Origin: Streptomyces sp. LUP47B
GTDB lineage: Bacteria; Actinomycetota; Actinomycetes; Streptomycetales; Streptomycetaceae
Direction of reading: 5' to 3'
DNA: 64,000 bases
Assembly (NCBI RefSeq): GCF_001746295.1
Contig: NZ_MJAH01000011.1
Coordinates: 121,187-185,186, forward strand
Positions within the stretch are counted from its first letter, which is position 1; each line of letters starts with the position of its first letter. The translations under genes were made by a program, and so were the position numbers. Below are positions 49,833-57,931 of this stretch, one piece after another. The notes beneath the pieces are model-generated. The model worked only from the letters and a program-made list of their open reading frames with translations. It was not told where the DNA came from and did not search any database.

Positions 49833-50375
49833 TCATCCGGGGCCGCGCCGGACCACGGTCACGTCCAGTTCCAGGGCCACCTTCCGGGCGATCATGCCCC
49901 GCCCCCAGTTGATCCCCCAGTCCCTGCGGTCGAGGCTGCCCCTGGCCGCGAAGGCGAGCCGGAGTGCACCCCGGGGGTCGGTCGCGTCGCCGGTCCGCTC
50001 CAGGTCGAGGACGACCGTCCTGGTCACGCCCCGCACGGTCAGGTCGCCGGTGACCCGGAAGCCCGGACCGGCCGGTTGCACGCCGGTCGAGGAGAAAGTG
50101 AGCAGCGGGTGGCGGTCCGCGTCCAGGAAGTCGCCGCCGCGCAGATGCCCGTCGCGCTTGTCGTGGTCGGTCCGGATGCTCCGGGCCCGGATCGTGAGCC
50201 GGACGACGGACCGCGACGGGTCGTCACCGTCCAGACGCGCGCTGCCCTCGAACTCCTCGAACCGGCCGCGCACCTTCACGACGAGCAGGGACCGGCTGAC
50301 GAAGCCGAGCCGGGTGCGGGCGGTGTCGAGGACGTAGTCGCCGGTCAGTTCCTCGGCTCCGGTCGTGGCCGTCAT
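49833..50375 (-). CDS. YceI-family isoprenoid/lipid-binding protein
   Basis: This 180-aa YceI-like lipocalin-type beta-barrel has GDYVLDTARTRLGFVSRSLL, VKVRGRFEEFEGSARLDGDD, DFLDADRHPLLTFSSTGVQP, VTGDLTVRGVTRTVVLDLER and DWGINWGRGMIARKVALELD. There is no signal peptide, so it stays in the cytoplasm, unlike E. coli YceI. The family binds polyisoprenoids or amphiphiles. Its ATG overlaps the stop of the NTF2-like gene as ATGA. Confidence 0.93.
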   Translation of the reverse strand: MTATTGAEELTGDYVLDTARTRLGFVSRSLLVVKVRGRFEEFEGSARLDGDDPSRSVVRLTIRARSIRTDHDKRDGHLRGGDFLDADRHPLLTFSSTGVQPAGPGFRVTGDLTVRGVTRTVVLDLERTGDATDPRGALRLAFAARGSLDRRDWGINWGRGMIARKVALELDVTVVRRGPG

Positions 50376-50851
50376 GCCTCGGCCCTGCCGGCGGGAAGGG
50401 TCATGGTCAGGCCGGGCTCGGGCGGGGCGCCGGTGAGCGCGGTGGTGTCGAGGTAGCGGATCTCGTAGGAGCGCTCGGTGAACCTCCAGCCGTCCGGGGT
50501 GCGCCGGTAGCGGTCGTGGTACAGGGCGTGGTTGGCGTGCGAGCTGCCGTCGCGCATCCGCCCGAACTCCACGATGTACGCCCGCCCGTACGCGCTGTCC
50601 CCGTCGACCCTGACGACTCCCGGGTGCACGGTCTGCACGAAGTACTCCCACACGCCCCGCAGCCGTTCGATCCCCTCGCGGATCTCCTCGGGGCCGGTGA
50701 ACGCGACGCCGGCGGCGGGTATCCGCAGGACGCCGTCCTCGGCGAACAGCGCGGCGAGGCGGTCGTAGTCCCGCAGCATCCCCGCGTCGGTGAACTCGCC
50801 CGGCAGTGCCTGGATCTCGATGCGGTCGGCAATGGCCCGCACATCAGTCAT
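50372..50851 (-). CDS. NTF2-like / SnoaL-like protein, first gene of the divergent ECF41 target operon
   Basis: This 159-aa protein starts at ATG 50851. It has the NTF2-like fold seen in SnoaL and scytalone dehydratase: IADRIEIQALPGEFTDAGML, YDRLAALFAEDGVLRIPAAG, SHANHALYHDRYRRTPDGWR, FTERSYEIRYLD. It is probably a small hydrolase/isomerase or binding protein. Its leader is a mirror copy of the sigma gene's leader. The sigma factor's own C-terminal domain is the same fold, which is suggestive. Confidence 0.9.
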   Translation of the reverse strand: MTDVRAIADRIEIQALPGEFTDAGMLRDYDRLAALFAEDGVLRIPAAGVAFTGPEEIREGIERLRGVWEYFVQTVHPGVVRVDGDSAYGRAYIVEFGRMRDGSSHANHALYHDRYRRTPDGWRFTERSYEIRYLDTTALTGAPPEPGLTMTLPAGRAEA

Positions 50852-50852
50852 G

Positions 50853-50959
50853 GGTCTCCTCCTCGGTCTCACCGCTACGACGACACGGCCACCGAGAATG
50901 TGAGGACCTCACGTTCCGGGGTGCTGTCTCGTCGTAGTGGTGAGACCGAGGAGGAGACC
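50853..50959. promoter_or_regulatory. 107-bp palindrome forming two back-to-back ECF41-type promoters with identical leaders
   Basis: The outer arms 50853-50883 and 50929-50959 are inverted repeats with one mismatch in 31 bp. The inner dyad 50896-50916 (arms GAATGTGAGG / CCTCACGTTC) has the same centre, base 50906. Rightward: -35 CCTCACG, 16 bp, CGTC. Leftward: CCTCACA, 16 bp, CGTC. Both fit the ECF41 pattern TGTCACA-N16-CGTC. The arms carry the ribosome site GAGGAGGAGACC for each gene. Confidence 0.88.
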
Positions 50960-50962
50960 GTC

Positions 50963-51862
50963 ATGAGCACACCGTCCGATCCGGCCCTGGGCGCGATCAT
51001 GGGTGAGCGGCGCCGGCTGCTCCATCTCGCGTACCGGCTCCTCGGGTCCCTCGCGGACGCCGAGGACGTCGTGCAGGAGACGTACACCCGCTGGTACGCC
51101 ATGCCCCCCGAGCAGCGGCAGGGGATCAGATCGCCGGGCGGCTGGCTGACCACGGTCGCCGGGCGGATCTGCCTGGACGCGCTCGGCTCGGCGCGGGCCC
51201 GGCGCGAGAGGTACGTCGGTGCGTGGCTCCCGGAGCCTGTGCCGGACAGCGCGGAGTGGGCCGGCCCCCCGGCGGATCCGGCGGACCGGGTCACCCTCGA
51301 CGAGTCGGTCGGGATGGCCTTCCTCGTGCTGCTGGAGTCGATGACCCCGGCCGAGCGGGTGACGTTCGTCCTGCACGACGTCTTCCGTTACCCGTTCGCC
51401 GACGTGGCCGAGATCGTCGGGCGTACCCCGGCGGCCTGCCGTCAGCTGGCCGTCTCGGCCCGCCGGCGCGTGCGCGAGGCCCGGCCCCCCACGACTTCGA
51501 CGGCCCGGCACGCGGGCGTGGTGCGCGATTTCAAGGAGGCCTGGCAGGCGAAGGACATCGGCGCCCTCGTCCAGCTCCTCGACCCGAACGCCGTGGCGAC
51601 CAGCGACGGCGGCGGCCTCGTCACCGCCCTGCCCGTCCCGCTCCACGGCGGCGAGCCGATCGCCCGCTTCCTCGCCGGCCTCGTCACCGGGGCCCCCGAG
51701 CTCGCCCTCCTGGAACGCACGGTGAACGGCCGGCCCGGCCTGGTGGTCCAGGTCGACGACACCGTCGAGGCGGTCCTCGCCCTCGATGTCGAGGACGACC
51801 GGGTCACCCGCATCTGGGCGGTACGGAACCCGGAGAAGCTGCGGCCCTGGACGGCGGGCTGA
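50963..51862 (+). CDS. ECF41-group RNA polymerase sigma factor with fused SnoaL-like domain
   Basis: This 299-aa protein starts at ATG 50963. Region 2 is LLHLAYRLLGSLADAEDVVQ. Region 4 is MTPAERVTFVLHDVFRYPFA then DVAEIVGRTPAACRQLAVSA. The three ECF41 marks are present: linker WLPEP (RYVGAWLPEPV), DGGG in the extension (ATSDGGGLVTA) and NPEKL at the C-terminus. In ECF41 the extension replaces an anti-sigma factor and tunes activity. The promoter fits autoregulation. Characterised ECF41 genes usually pair with carboxymuconolactone decarboxylase, oxidoreductase or epimerase genes, whereas here the partner is NTF2-like plus YceI. Confidence 0.96.
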   Translation: MSTPSDPALGAIMGERRRLLHLAYRLLGSLADAEDVVQETYTRWYAMPPEQRQGIRSPGGWLTTVAGRICLDALGSARARRERYVGAWLPEPVPDSAEWAGPPADPADRVTLDESVGMAFLVLLESMTPAERVTFVLHDVFRYPFADVAEIVGRTPAACRQLAVSARRRVREARPPTTSTARHAGVVRDFKEAWQAKDIGALVQLLDPNAVATSDGGGLVTALPVPLHGGEPIARFLAGLVTGAPELALLERTVNGRPGLVVQVDDTVEAVLALDVEDDRVTRIWAVRNPEKLRPWTAG

Positions 51863-51873
51863 GACACGGAGAA

Positions 51874-51904
51874 GGCCCGCCGGAAGCGGTGCTTCCGACG
51901 GGCC
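51874..51904. terminator. Terminator hairpin between the sigma gene and the subtilase gene
   Basis: A 14-bp stem GGCCCGCCGGAAGC / GCTTCCGACGGGCC (one mismatch) with loop GGT sits between two convergent genes. Confidence 0.9.
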
Positions 51905-51927
51905 TCTCCCTTACCGCGTCCTACAGG

Positions 51928-54900
51928 TCACTTCGCGTAGTAGGCGTTGTAGATCGAGATCGTCGACTTGTTGCCCTTCTTGTCGGCGATCTTGGCGTGG
52001 AAGGAGATGGCCTTCCCCTTCGCCGGGTTCTTCACGGTGATCTTGCCGCCCGAGACCGTGACCTTCTTCCAGGTCTGGCCGTAGTCGTACGACACGTACA
52101 CCGCGAGGGACTTCAGGTTGGAGCCCTTGGCGGAGCCCTCGACGGTCAGCGGGATCTTGACCGTCTTGCCGGCCTCGACGCGGCTGTCCAGACCCATGGC
52201 CGCGTTGAAGCGGACCGTGGAGGCGGGCAGCTTGGCGAGGTCGGCCGGCTTCTTGGACGTGAACGTCCAGCTGGCGTCGATCCGGGTGGAGGCGGCCGCG
52301 ACCTTGGTGCTGCGCTTGACCGAGGTCGTCAGCTTGTACGAGGCCTGGCCGGCCGGCACCTTGAAGGTCTTCTCACCGAACAGCGGGTCGTCGTTCGAGC
52401 CGACCTTGACGCCGTTCTTGTACAGCGTGGTGTTGACCGAGGTGAACAGCGACGAGCCGGCGTGGCCCGGGCCGTCCGCGAACAGCGGGAGGGAGCCGAA
52501 GATCTCGTTGCCGTCGCGGTACAGACCGAAGTCGGCGTTGAGATGCGGGCCGAAGACCGCGGTGTTGAAGGTCTTCGCGTAGGACTTGCCGCCCGTGAAG
52601 GACTGCGAGGCACCGAGGGTGTAGTACGCCTCGGAGATCGGGAAGCCGTCCGCGTCGACACCGCCGTCCTGCTCGAACTCCAGCCCCCACTTGACACCGC
52701 TGACGGTGGACAGGTGCAGGGTGCGGGTGCCGGGCAGGGTCTGCTGGATGCCGATCGAGGAGGCGGAGGAGGAGCCGGGCAGCCAGCCCACGGCGTTGAT
52801 CGAGCCCTTCTTGCCGCTCGTCGCCGCGCCCATGCCGACCTTCACCTTGGCCAGCTCGCTCGCCTTGTAGTGCCTGGTGTAACCGGTGGCGAACTGCTTG
52901 ACCTTGCCGCCGGCGACGGTGTCGTACTGCTCGGTGGCGCCCTTGCTCCAGTGGCCGTCGAACTGCTCGCTGAGCGAGCCGTCGGTCACCTGCGGACCGA
53001 TGTGCGCGGTGTTGAAGCCCGCGTACGAGTCCAGGAACCAGCCGAAGCCGTAACCGCCCTCGGGCGTGTCGATCTCGAAGCCGGGCGAGGCGAACTCCGA
53101 CTTGGCGGCCGTGTCCGGCACGGTGATGTCGACCGGCTTGGCCTTGCGCGCGTCCAGCGTGACCGTCGTGTTCTTGGTGACGTTCAGCTTCGGCTGGACC
53201 AGCCAGTCGGTGCCCTTGGTGACGTCCTTCGGGTCGACGAAGGTCGTGGTGCTGAGGACGTAGCCGCCCTTGGGCACGCGCACGGTGACGGTGCCGTCCT
53301 CGTCGTACGGCGTGTACCACTTGCCGTTGCCGAGGCCGGAGATACCGCTCAGGTCGCTCGAGTAGTTCTTCGTCGGCTGACCGTCACGGCCGAGGACCTT
53401 CAGCGTGACGTCGTACGACTCGACCTCGCGCTGCACCGCGGCCGCCGTGCGGACGGTCTGGCCGCCGCCCGTCGCGGTCACGTACGCCGAGTAGGCACCG
53501 TCGAGCGTGCCGCCCAGCTTGGTGTTGACGATGAGGTCGACGGAGGCCTTGCCGCCCGCCGGGACGGTCACCGTGGTGGCGCCCAGCTTGAAGAAGCCGG
53601 CCGGAGCGGCCTGGCCCTTCGGGTTGGTGGCCGTCGACGACAGCTTCAGCGTGACGTCCTTCGTACCGAGGTTGCGGTACGTCACCTGCTTGGTGTCCGG
53701 CTTGTCGTCGGTGTGCGGCCACGACTGCGTGCCGAAGCTCACCGACACCGGGTCGGCGATGACGGTCTGCTTGATGGCCTGGTCGACGGCGATACGGCCC
53801 GAACCCTGCTGGAACGGCGTGTACTTACCACCCTTCGCCGATCCGGTCAGGGCACCCTTGAGCTCGGAGAACTTCCAGTCGGGGTGCTCCTGCTTGAGGA
53901 TCGCCGCCGCGCCCGCGACATGCGGGGTCGCCATCGACGTACCGGAGATGGTGAGGTAGCCGGCCGGCTTCTCGCCGACCTCCTTGTCGATGAGGCTGCC
54001 GGGGGCGGCGGCCGCGGTGATGTCCACGCCGGGCGCGGTCACGTCGGGCTTGATCTGCCCGTCGAGGCCGGGGCCGGTGCTGGAGAAGGAGGCCAGCTTG
54101 TCCTTGTCGTCGACCGCGCCGACGGTCAGGGCCGAGGCGGCGCTGCCCGGGGAGCCGATGGTCTGCTCGCCGAAGTCGCCGTCGTTGCCGGCGGCGATCG
54201 CGAACAGGATGCCCTTGGTCTCCGAGAGCTTGTTGACCTCGGCTTCCAGCGGGTCGATCTCAGGGGTGTCGCCGCCGCCGAGGCTGAGGTTGACGACGTC
54301 GGCGCCCTGCTCGGCCGCCCACTCCATGCCGGCGAGGATCTGCGAGTCCTCGCCGTAGCCGTCGTCGCTGAGCACCTTGCCGTTGAGCAGCTTGGCGCCC
54401 GGCGCCACACCCTTGTACTTGCCGTTCGACTTCGCGCCGGTACCGGCCGCGATGGAGGCGACGTGGGTGCCGTGACCGAACTTGTCGGTCGCGTCGGCGG
54501 AGGTGGAGAAGTTCTTCGCCGCGATCACCTGGTCCTTGAGGTCCGGGTGGGTCGCGTCGATGCCGGTGTCCAGGACGGCGATCTTGACGCCCTTGCCGTC
54601 GTAGCCCTTGGCCCAGGCGGTCGGGGCGCCGATCTGCGGCACGGACTTGTCGAGGCTGGCCTTGCGGACGCCGTCGAGCCAGACGTGCGCGATGCCGGAG
54701 GCGGTCTTGTCGCCGTTGGTGACCGCGTCCCACAGCTCGGGCGCGTCCTCCTTCGGCGTCTGTACCGCGTCGGCGTTCAGGGAGGTCAGGGAGTGGCGGA
54801 GCGTGCCCGCGTCCCGGACGTCGTCCTTGGCCGCGCTCGCCGCGCCCTTGTAGCCGACGATCACCTTCAGTCCCTTGCTCTGGGACTTGCGGGTGGCGGC

Positions 54901-55260
54901 CTTGTTGAGCTCGGTGACGTCGAACAGGCGCTGGTCGAGCTTGCCGCTCGACACCAGGCGGACGACGTCGGACGGCAGCACATAGGTGTGGCCGTCGGCC
55001 TTGCGGAGCTGCACGGGTATGTGCTCGCGGCCCTTCGCGGGCTCCAGGCCCACGACACGGCCCTTGGCGTCCACGACGACGCGGTCACCGGTGATCAGGG
55101 TGATGCGGTGCTTGGGCGTGAGCTGCGCCTTGTTCGACTGCGAGACGCTCGAGGTCTGCTTCGCGTCCGCCGACGCCGGGCTGGTCATGCCCGCCGCAAG
55201 CGCTACCGCGGCCGCTGTGGCGATGGTGGCCGCGCATGCCTTTTTCACTTGTCTGCGCAA
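51928..55260 (-). CDS. Very large secreted subtilisin-like serine protease (S8)
   Basis: This 1110-aa protein starts at TTG 55260 (AGGGGGAATC in front) with a signal peptide (VKKACAATIATAAAVALAAG, cleavage near ASA-DA). A propeptide region is followed by the S8 catalytic domain (about 200-520): Asp in KIAVLDTGIDATHPDL, His in DKFGHGTHVASIAAG, Asn region SLGGGD / AAGNDGDFG, Ser in YLTISGTSMATPHVAGAAAI. About 550 further residues form beta-rich domains (KQVTYRNLGTKDVTLKLSST, PAGGKASVDLIVNTK), ending in SISIYNAYYAK-like sequence. It degrades extracellular proteins. A protein-protein or wall-contact role for the C-terminal domains is probable. Confidence 0.94.
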   Translation of the reverse strand: MRRQVKKACAATIATAAAVALAAGMTSPASADAKQTSSVSQSNKAQLTPKHRITLITGDRVVVDAKGRVVGLEPAKGREHIPVQLRKADGHTYVLPSDVVRLVSSGKLDQRLFDVTELNKAATRKSQSKGLKVIVGYKGAASAAKDDVRDAGTLRHSLTSLNADAVQTPKEDAPELWDAVTNGDKTASGIAHVWLDGVRKASLDKSVPQIGAPTAWAKGYDGKGVKIAVLDTGIDATHPDLKDQVIAAKNFSTSADATDKFGHGTHVASIAAGTGAKSNGKYKGVAPGAKLLNGKVLSDDGYGEDSQILAGMEWAAEQGADVVNLSLGGGDTPEIDPLEAEVNKLSETKGILFAIAAGNDGDFGEQTIGSPGSAASALTVGAVDDKDKLASFSSTGPGLDGQIKPDVTAPGVDITAAAAPGSLIDKEVGEKPAGYLTISGTSMATPHVAGAAAILKQEHPDWKFSELKGALTGSAKGGKYTPFQQGSGRIAVDQAIKQTVIADPVSVSFGTQSWPHTDDKPDTKQVTYRNLGTKDVTLKLSSTATNPKGQAAPAGFFKLGATTVTVPAGGKASVDLIVNTKLGGTLDGAYSAYVTATGGGQTVRTAAAVQREVESYDVTLKVLGRDGQPTKNYSSDLSGISGLGNGKWYTPYDEDGTVTVRVPKGGYVLSTTTFVDPKDVTKGTDWLVQPKLNVTKNTTVTLDARKAKPVDITVPDTAAKSEFASPGFEIDTPEGGYGFGWFLDSYAGFNTAHIGPQVTDGSLSEQFDGHWSKGATEQYDTVAGGKVKQFATGYTRHYKASELAKVKVGMGAATSGKKGSINAVGWLPGSSSASSIGIQQTLPGTRTLHLSTVSGVKWGLEFEQDGGVDADGFPISEAYYTLGASQSFTGGKSYAKTFNTAVFGPHLNADFGLYRDGNEIFGSLPLFADGPGHAGSSLFTSVNTTLYKNGVKVGSNDDPLFGEKTFKVPAGQASYKLTTSVKRSTKVAAASTRIDASWTFTSKKPADLAKLPASTVRFNAAMGLDSRVEAGKTVKIPLTVEGSAKGSNLKSLAVYVSYDYGQTWKKVTVSGGKITVKNPAKGKAISFHAKIADKKGNKSTISIYNAYYAK

Positions 55261-55448
55261 GATTCCCCCTTGCAGAAGGACCGGGTGAATTCCCCGTTCA
55301 CCCGGGCGGGGGGAGACTCGCACGCATATACGTGCACCCCCCGGTGCTCGAAGTATGCCGAGGGGTGATCACGACCTCAATAGACAACTGGCCGACAGCA
55401 AAGTCTGTTACAAGACTGCCGGGTTCAGGGGGAGTTGGGGTTTCCGGC

Positions 55449-56132
55449 TCAGGTGGCGGCGTTCTCCTTCACCGTGATCCTGCCCTTGCGGATCGTGGCG
55501 AGGCGCGGGGCCTTCTTCGCGATGGCGGAGTCGTGGGTGACCATGATGAAGGTCAGCCCCAGCTCCTTCCACATGCGTTCGAGTACGTCCATGATCTCGT
55601 CGCGCATCGACTCGTCGAGGTTGCCGGTGGGTTCGTCGGCGAGGAGTACCTTCGGCTGCTTGACGAGGGCGCGGGCGATGGCGACACGCTGCTGCTGTCC
55701 ACCGGACAACTCGGAGGGCAGATGCCGCAGCCGCTCCCCGAGCCCGACCGAGGTGAGGGCCTCGGCCGCCCGCTCCCGTCGCTCCTTCCCCTTCACACCG
55801 AGGGGTACGAGGGCGGTCTCGACGTTCTCCTGGGCGGTGAGGGTGGGGATGAGGTTGAAGGACTGGAAGACGAAGCCGATGTTCTCGCTGCGGACCTTGG
55901 TGAGCTTGGCCTCCGACAGCTTGGCCAGGTCGGTGCCGTCGAGCACGACCTCACCCTCCGTGGGCTTGTCCAGTGCGCCGAGCATCTGGAGCAGGGTGGA
56001 CTTGCCGCCGCCCGTGGGGCCCTGGATGACGAGCCGGTCCCCGTCGGCGATGGTGAGGTCGACACCGGCGAGCGCGTCGACGGTGTCCTTGCCTCGGGAG
56101 TAGCGCTTGGTGACGCTTCTGAGTTCGTACAT
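55449..56132 (-). CDS. ABC transporter ATPase, LolD/MacB type
   Basis: This 227-aa ATPase has Walker A IQGPTGGGKSTLLQMLGAL, Q-loop NIGFVFQSFNLIPTLTAQEN, signature LPSELSGGQQQRVAIARALV, Walker B KVLLADEPTGNLDE and the switch His in IMVTHDS. The start is ATG 56132 with AGGAGCACTCAC. It pairs with the FtsX-like permease upstream (transcribed first on the minus strand), separated by a 159-bp gap with a dispersed repeat. Such pairs work mechanically on lipoproteins, peptides or the cell wall. Confidence 0.95.
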   Translation of the reverse strand: MYELRSVTKRYSRGKDTVDALAGVDLTIADGDRLVIQGPTGGGKSTLLQMLGALDKPTEGEVVLDGTDLAKLSEAKLTKVRSENIGFVFQSFNLIPTLTAQENVETALVPLGVKGKERRERAAEALTSVGLGERLRHLPSELSGGQQQRVAIARALVKQPKVLLADEPTGNLDESMRDEIMDVLERMWKELGLTFIMVTHDSAIAKKAPRLATIRKGRITVKENAAT

Positions 56133-56190
56133 GTGAGTGCTCCTGGGTTCCGGTTTCCGGGGTGGTGCGGATCGTCTGCGGCTGCGGGTC

Positions 56191-56238
56191 GGTGGGGGCT
56201 GGTCGCGCAGTTCCCCGCGCCCCTGGGTGGATGCGGTC
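56191..56238. repeat. Dispersed Streptomyces intergenic repeat (GTTCCCCGCGCCCCT core), copy 1
   Basis: The copy reads GGTGGGGGCTGGTCGCGCAG followed by TTCCCCGCGCCCCTGGGTGG and ATGCGGTC. It agrees with 63953-64000 at almost every position. It sits in the gap between the permease and ATPase genes. Confidence 0.9.
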
Positions 56239-56291
56239 ACCTTGATCGATCGGTCCGGGCCCGCACCTGCAACCGACCGCGTCGGACACCG

Positions 56292-57752
56292 CTACTCGAC
56301 TCGGCGCAGCGCGTCCGCCGGCCGCAGCCGCGACGCACGCCAGCCGCCGAACGCCCCGGCGATGAGACCACCGGCCACAGCCAGCCCGACCGCGATCGAC
56401 ACCGTCGTAAGGCTGACGGGAGCGGTCAGGGAGACGTCCAGCGTCTTGGCGGCCGCCTGCCGGCCGAACCCACCGAAGCCTCCGCCACCGGGACCACCCG
56501 CGCCGCCGCCACCGCCACCGCCACCGCCCAACTGGGCCTGCAGCGTGGGACTGACGGCCGTCACGACGTACGCGCCCGCGAGGCCGAGCGCGATGCCCAG
56601 CGCCCCGCCCAGCAGCCCGTTCACCATCGCCTCACCGACGACCTGCCGGGTCACCCGCCCCGACTTCCATCCCAGCGCCTTGAGCGTGCCGAACTCACGT
56701 ACGCGACGGGACACCGCCGACGAGGTCAGCAGACCGGCGACGAGGAACGCGGCGACCAGCACGGCGATCGACAGCCACTTGCCGACGTTCGTGGCGAGCG
56801 AGGAGGCCGTCGACAGCGACCCCGACACCGTGTCCGCGAGATCCGCCGAGGTCGTCACCGTCGTACCCGAGATGTTCTTCTGGATCGACGACTTGACGGA
56901 GTCGATCTTCTGCGAGTCGGTCGCCTTGACGTAGATCGTGGTGACCTTGTTCTTCGAGTCGCTGAGGGTCTGCGCCTGGGTGAGCGGGATGTAGACGTTG
57001 GCGGCGGCGTCACCGCTGTCCGCGGTGGCGATACCGATCACCTTGAACTTGACGCTCTTGATGGTGACGGTGGAGCCGACCTTGAGCTTCTTCTCCTTGG
57101 CGTACGCGGAGTCGACGACGGCGACCTTGGCGTCGGTCTCGGCCGACGTGAACGTACGGCCGGTGGTGATCTTGGAGGAGGTCAGCGGGCCGAGGGCCGC
57201 CTTGGTGACGTCGGTGCCGAAGACGGAGTAGTTGTTGACGTCGAAGTTGGCGCCGCCGCCCCGCACCTCGCCCTGCGGCTGACCGGTGCCGCCGCTGCCG
57301 GGCTGCCGGTTCCCGCCGTTCTGGCCCTGCTGGAACTGGCCACGGGTGAACTGCCCGCTCACCTTGATGACTTGGAGGCTCAGCCCGCCGACCGCGTCCG
57401 AGACCCCGGTCTGCTGGTCGACCTTGGTGACCGTGGAGGTGGACAGGGTCTGGAAGCCCTGCACCAGCACCCGGTCGCTGCTCTGCTCCGAGTCGGAGCC
57501 GTTGTCCTGGGCGTCGAACTGGAAGCGCGGCCGATCCGACGAACTCGCCTGCGGCTGGGCGGCCTTGCTGACCGTCATGTCGGTGCCCAGCCCGTACAGC
57601 GACTGGAGGACCTTGTCCTGGGCCTTGCCCATGCCGGACGACACGGAGCTGACCACGATGACCAGCGCGATCCCGAGCGCGAGCCCGGAGGCGACGACGA
57701 GGGCCGCCTTTCTGCGGCGGCGCAGTTCGCGCCTCAGGTAGGTGAAGAACAT
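56292..57752 (-). CDS. FtsX/MacB-like ABC permease
   Basis: This 486-aa permease starts at ATG 57752. The first helix is KAALVVASGLALGIALVIVV, then an extracytoplasmic domain of about 260 residues with Gln/Gly/Asn-rich loops (QFQQGQNGGNRQPGSGGTGQ). Three C-terminal helices of the FtsX domain follow (GKWLSIAVLVAAFLVAGLLT, FGTLKALGWKSGRVTRQVVG, GAYVVTAVSPTL). A striking poly-Gly stretch (GGGGGGGAGGPGGGGFGGFG) lies in the loop before the last helix. It is the partner of the ATPase at 55449. Confidence 0.93.
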   Translation of the reverse strand: MFFTYLRRELRRRRKAALVVASGLALGIALVIVVSSVSSGMGKAQDKVLQSLYGLGTDMTVSKAAQPQASSSDRPRFQFDAQDNGSDSEQSSDRVLVQGFQTLSTSTVTKVDQQTGVSDAVGGLSLQVIKVSGQFTRGQFQQGQNGGNRQPGSGGTGQPQGEVRGGGANFDVNNYSVFGTDVTKAALGPLTSSKITTGRTFTSAETDAKVAVVDSAYAKEKKLKVGSTVTIKSVKFKVIGIATADSGDAAANVYIPLTQAQTLSDSKNKVTTIYVKATDSQKIDSVKSSIQKNISGTTVTTSADLADTVSGSLSTASSLATNVGKWLSIAVLVAAFLVAGLLTSSAVSRRVREFGTLKALGWKSGRVTRQVVGEAMVNGLLGGALGIALGLAGAYVVTAVSPTLQAQLGGGGGGGGGAGGPGGGGFGGFGRQAAAKTLDVSLTAPVSLTTVSIAVGLAVAGGLIAGAFGGWRASRLRPADALRRVE

Positions 57753-57874
57753 GGCCGCAAGCTAGGTACGGCGCGTGATGACTCCATAAGGCACGGATAA
57801 GAGCTGCATGAGAAGGCTGTCCGCGAGCCAGGGACGAGCCCTCACACGCCTGTCAAGGCGGGACCGTTCAAGCC

Positions 57875-57908
57875 GAGAGGCGGCCGCCCCTCAGGGCGAC
57901 CGCCTCTC
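57875..57908. terminator. Terminator hairpin after the L,D-transpeptidase gene
   Basis: A 15-bp stem beginning GAGAGGCGGCCGCCC and ending GGGCGACCGCCTCTC, with one mismatch and a 4-nt loop, lies 23 bp after the stop of the minus-strand gene. Confidence 0.88.
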
Positions 57909-57931
57909 GTGTGCTCAGGCCGAAGTGGGCG

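Noticed and set aside
51223..55368. Very long open frame (over 1300 codons) on the + strand opposite the subtilase gene
   Set aside because: It is a mirror of the GC-rich protease gene. It starts inside the sigma gene, has no ribosome site and no recognisable domain, while the minus-strand protein has a signal peptide and full catalytic triad.
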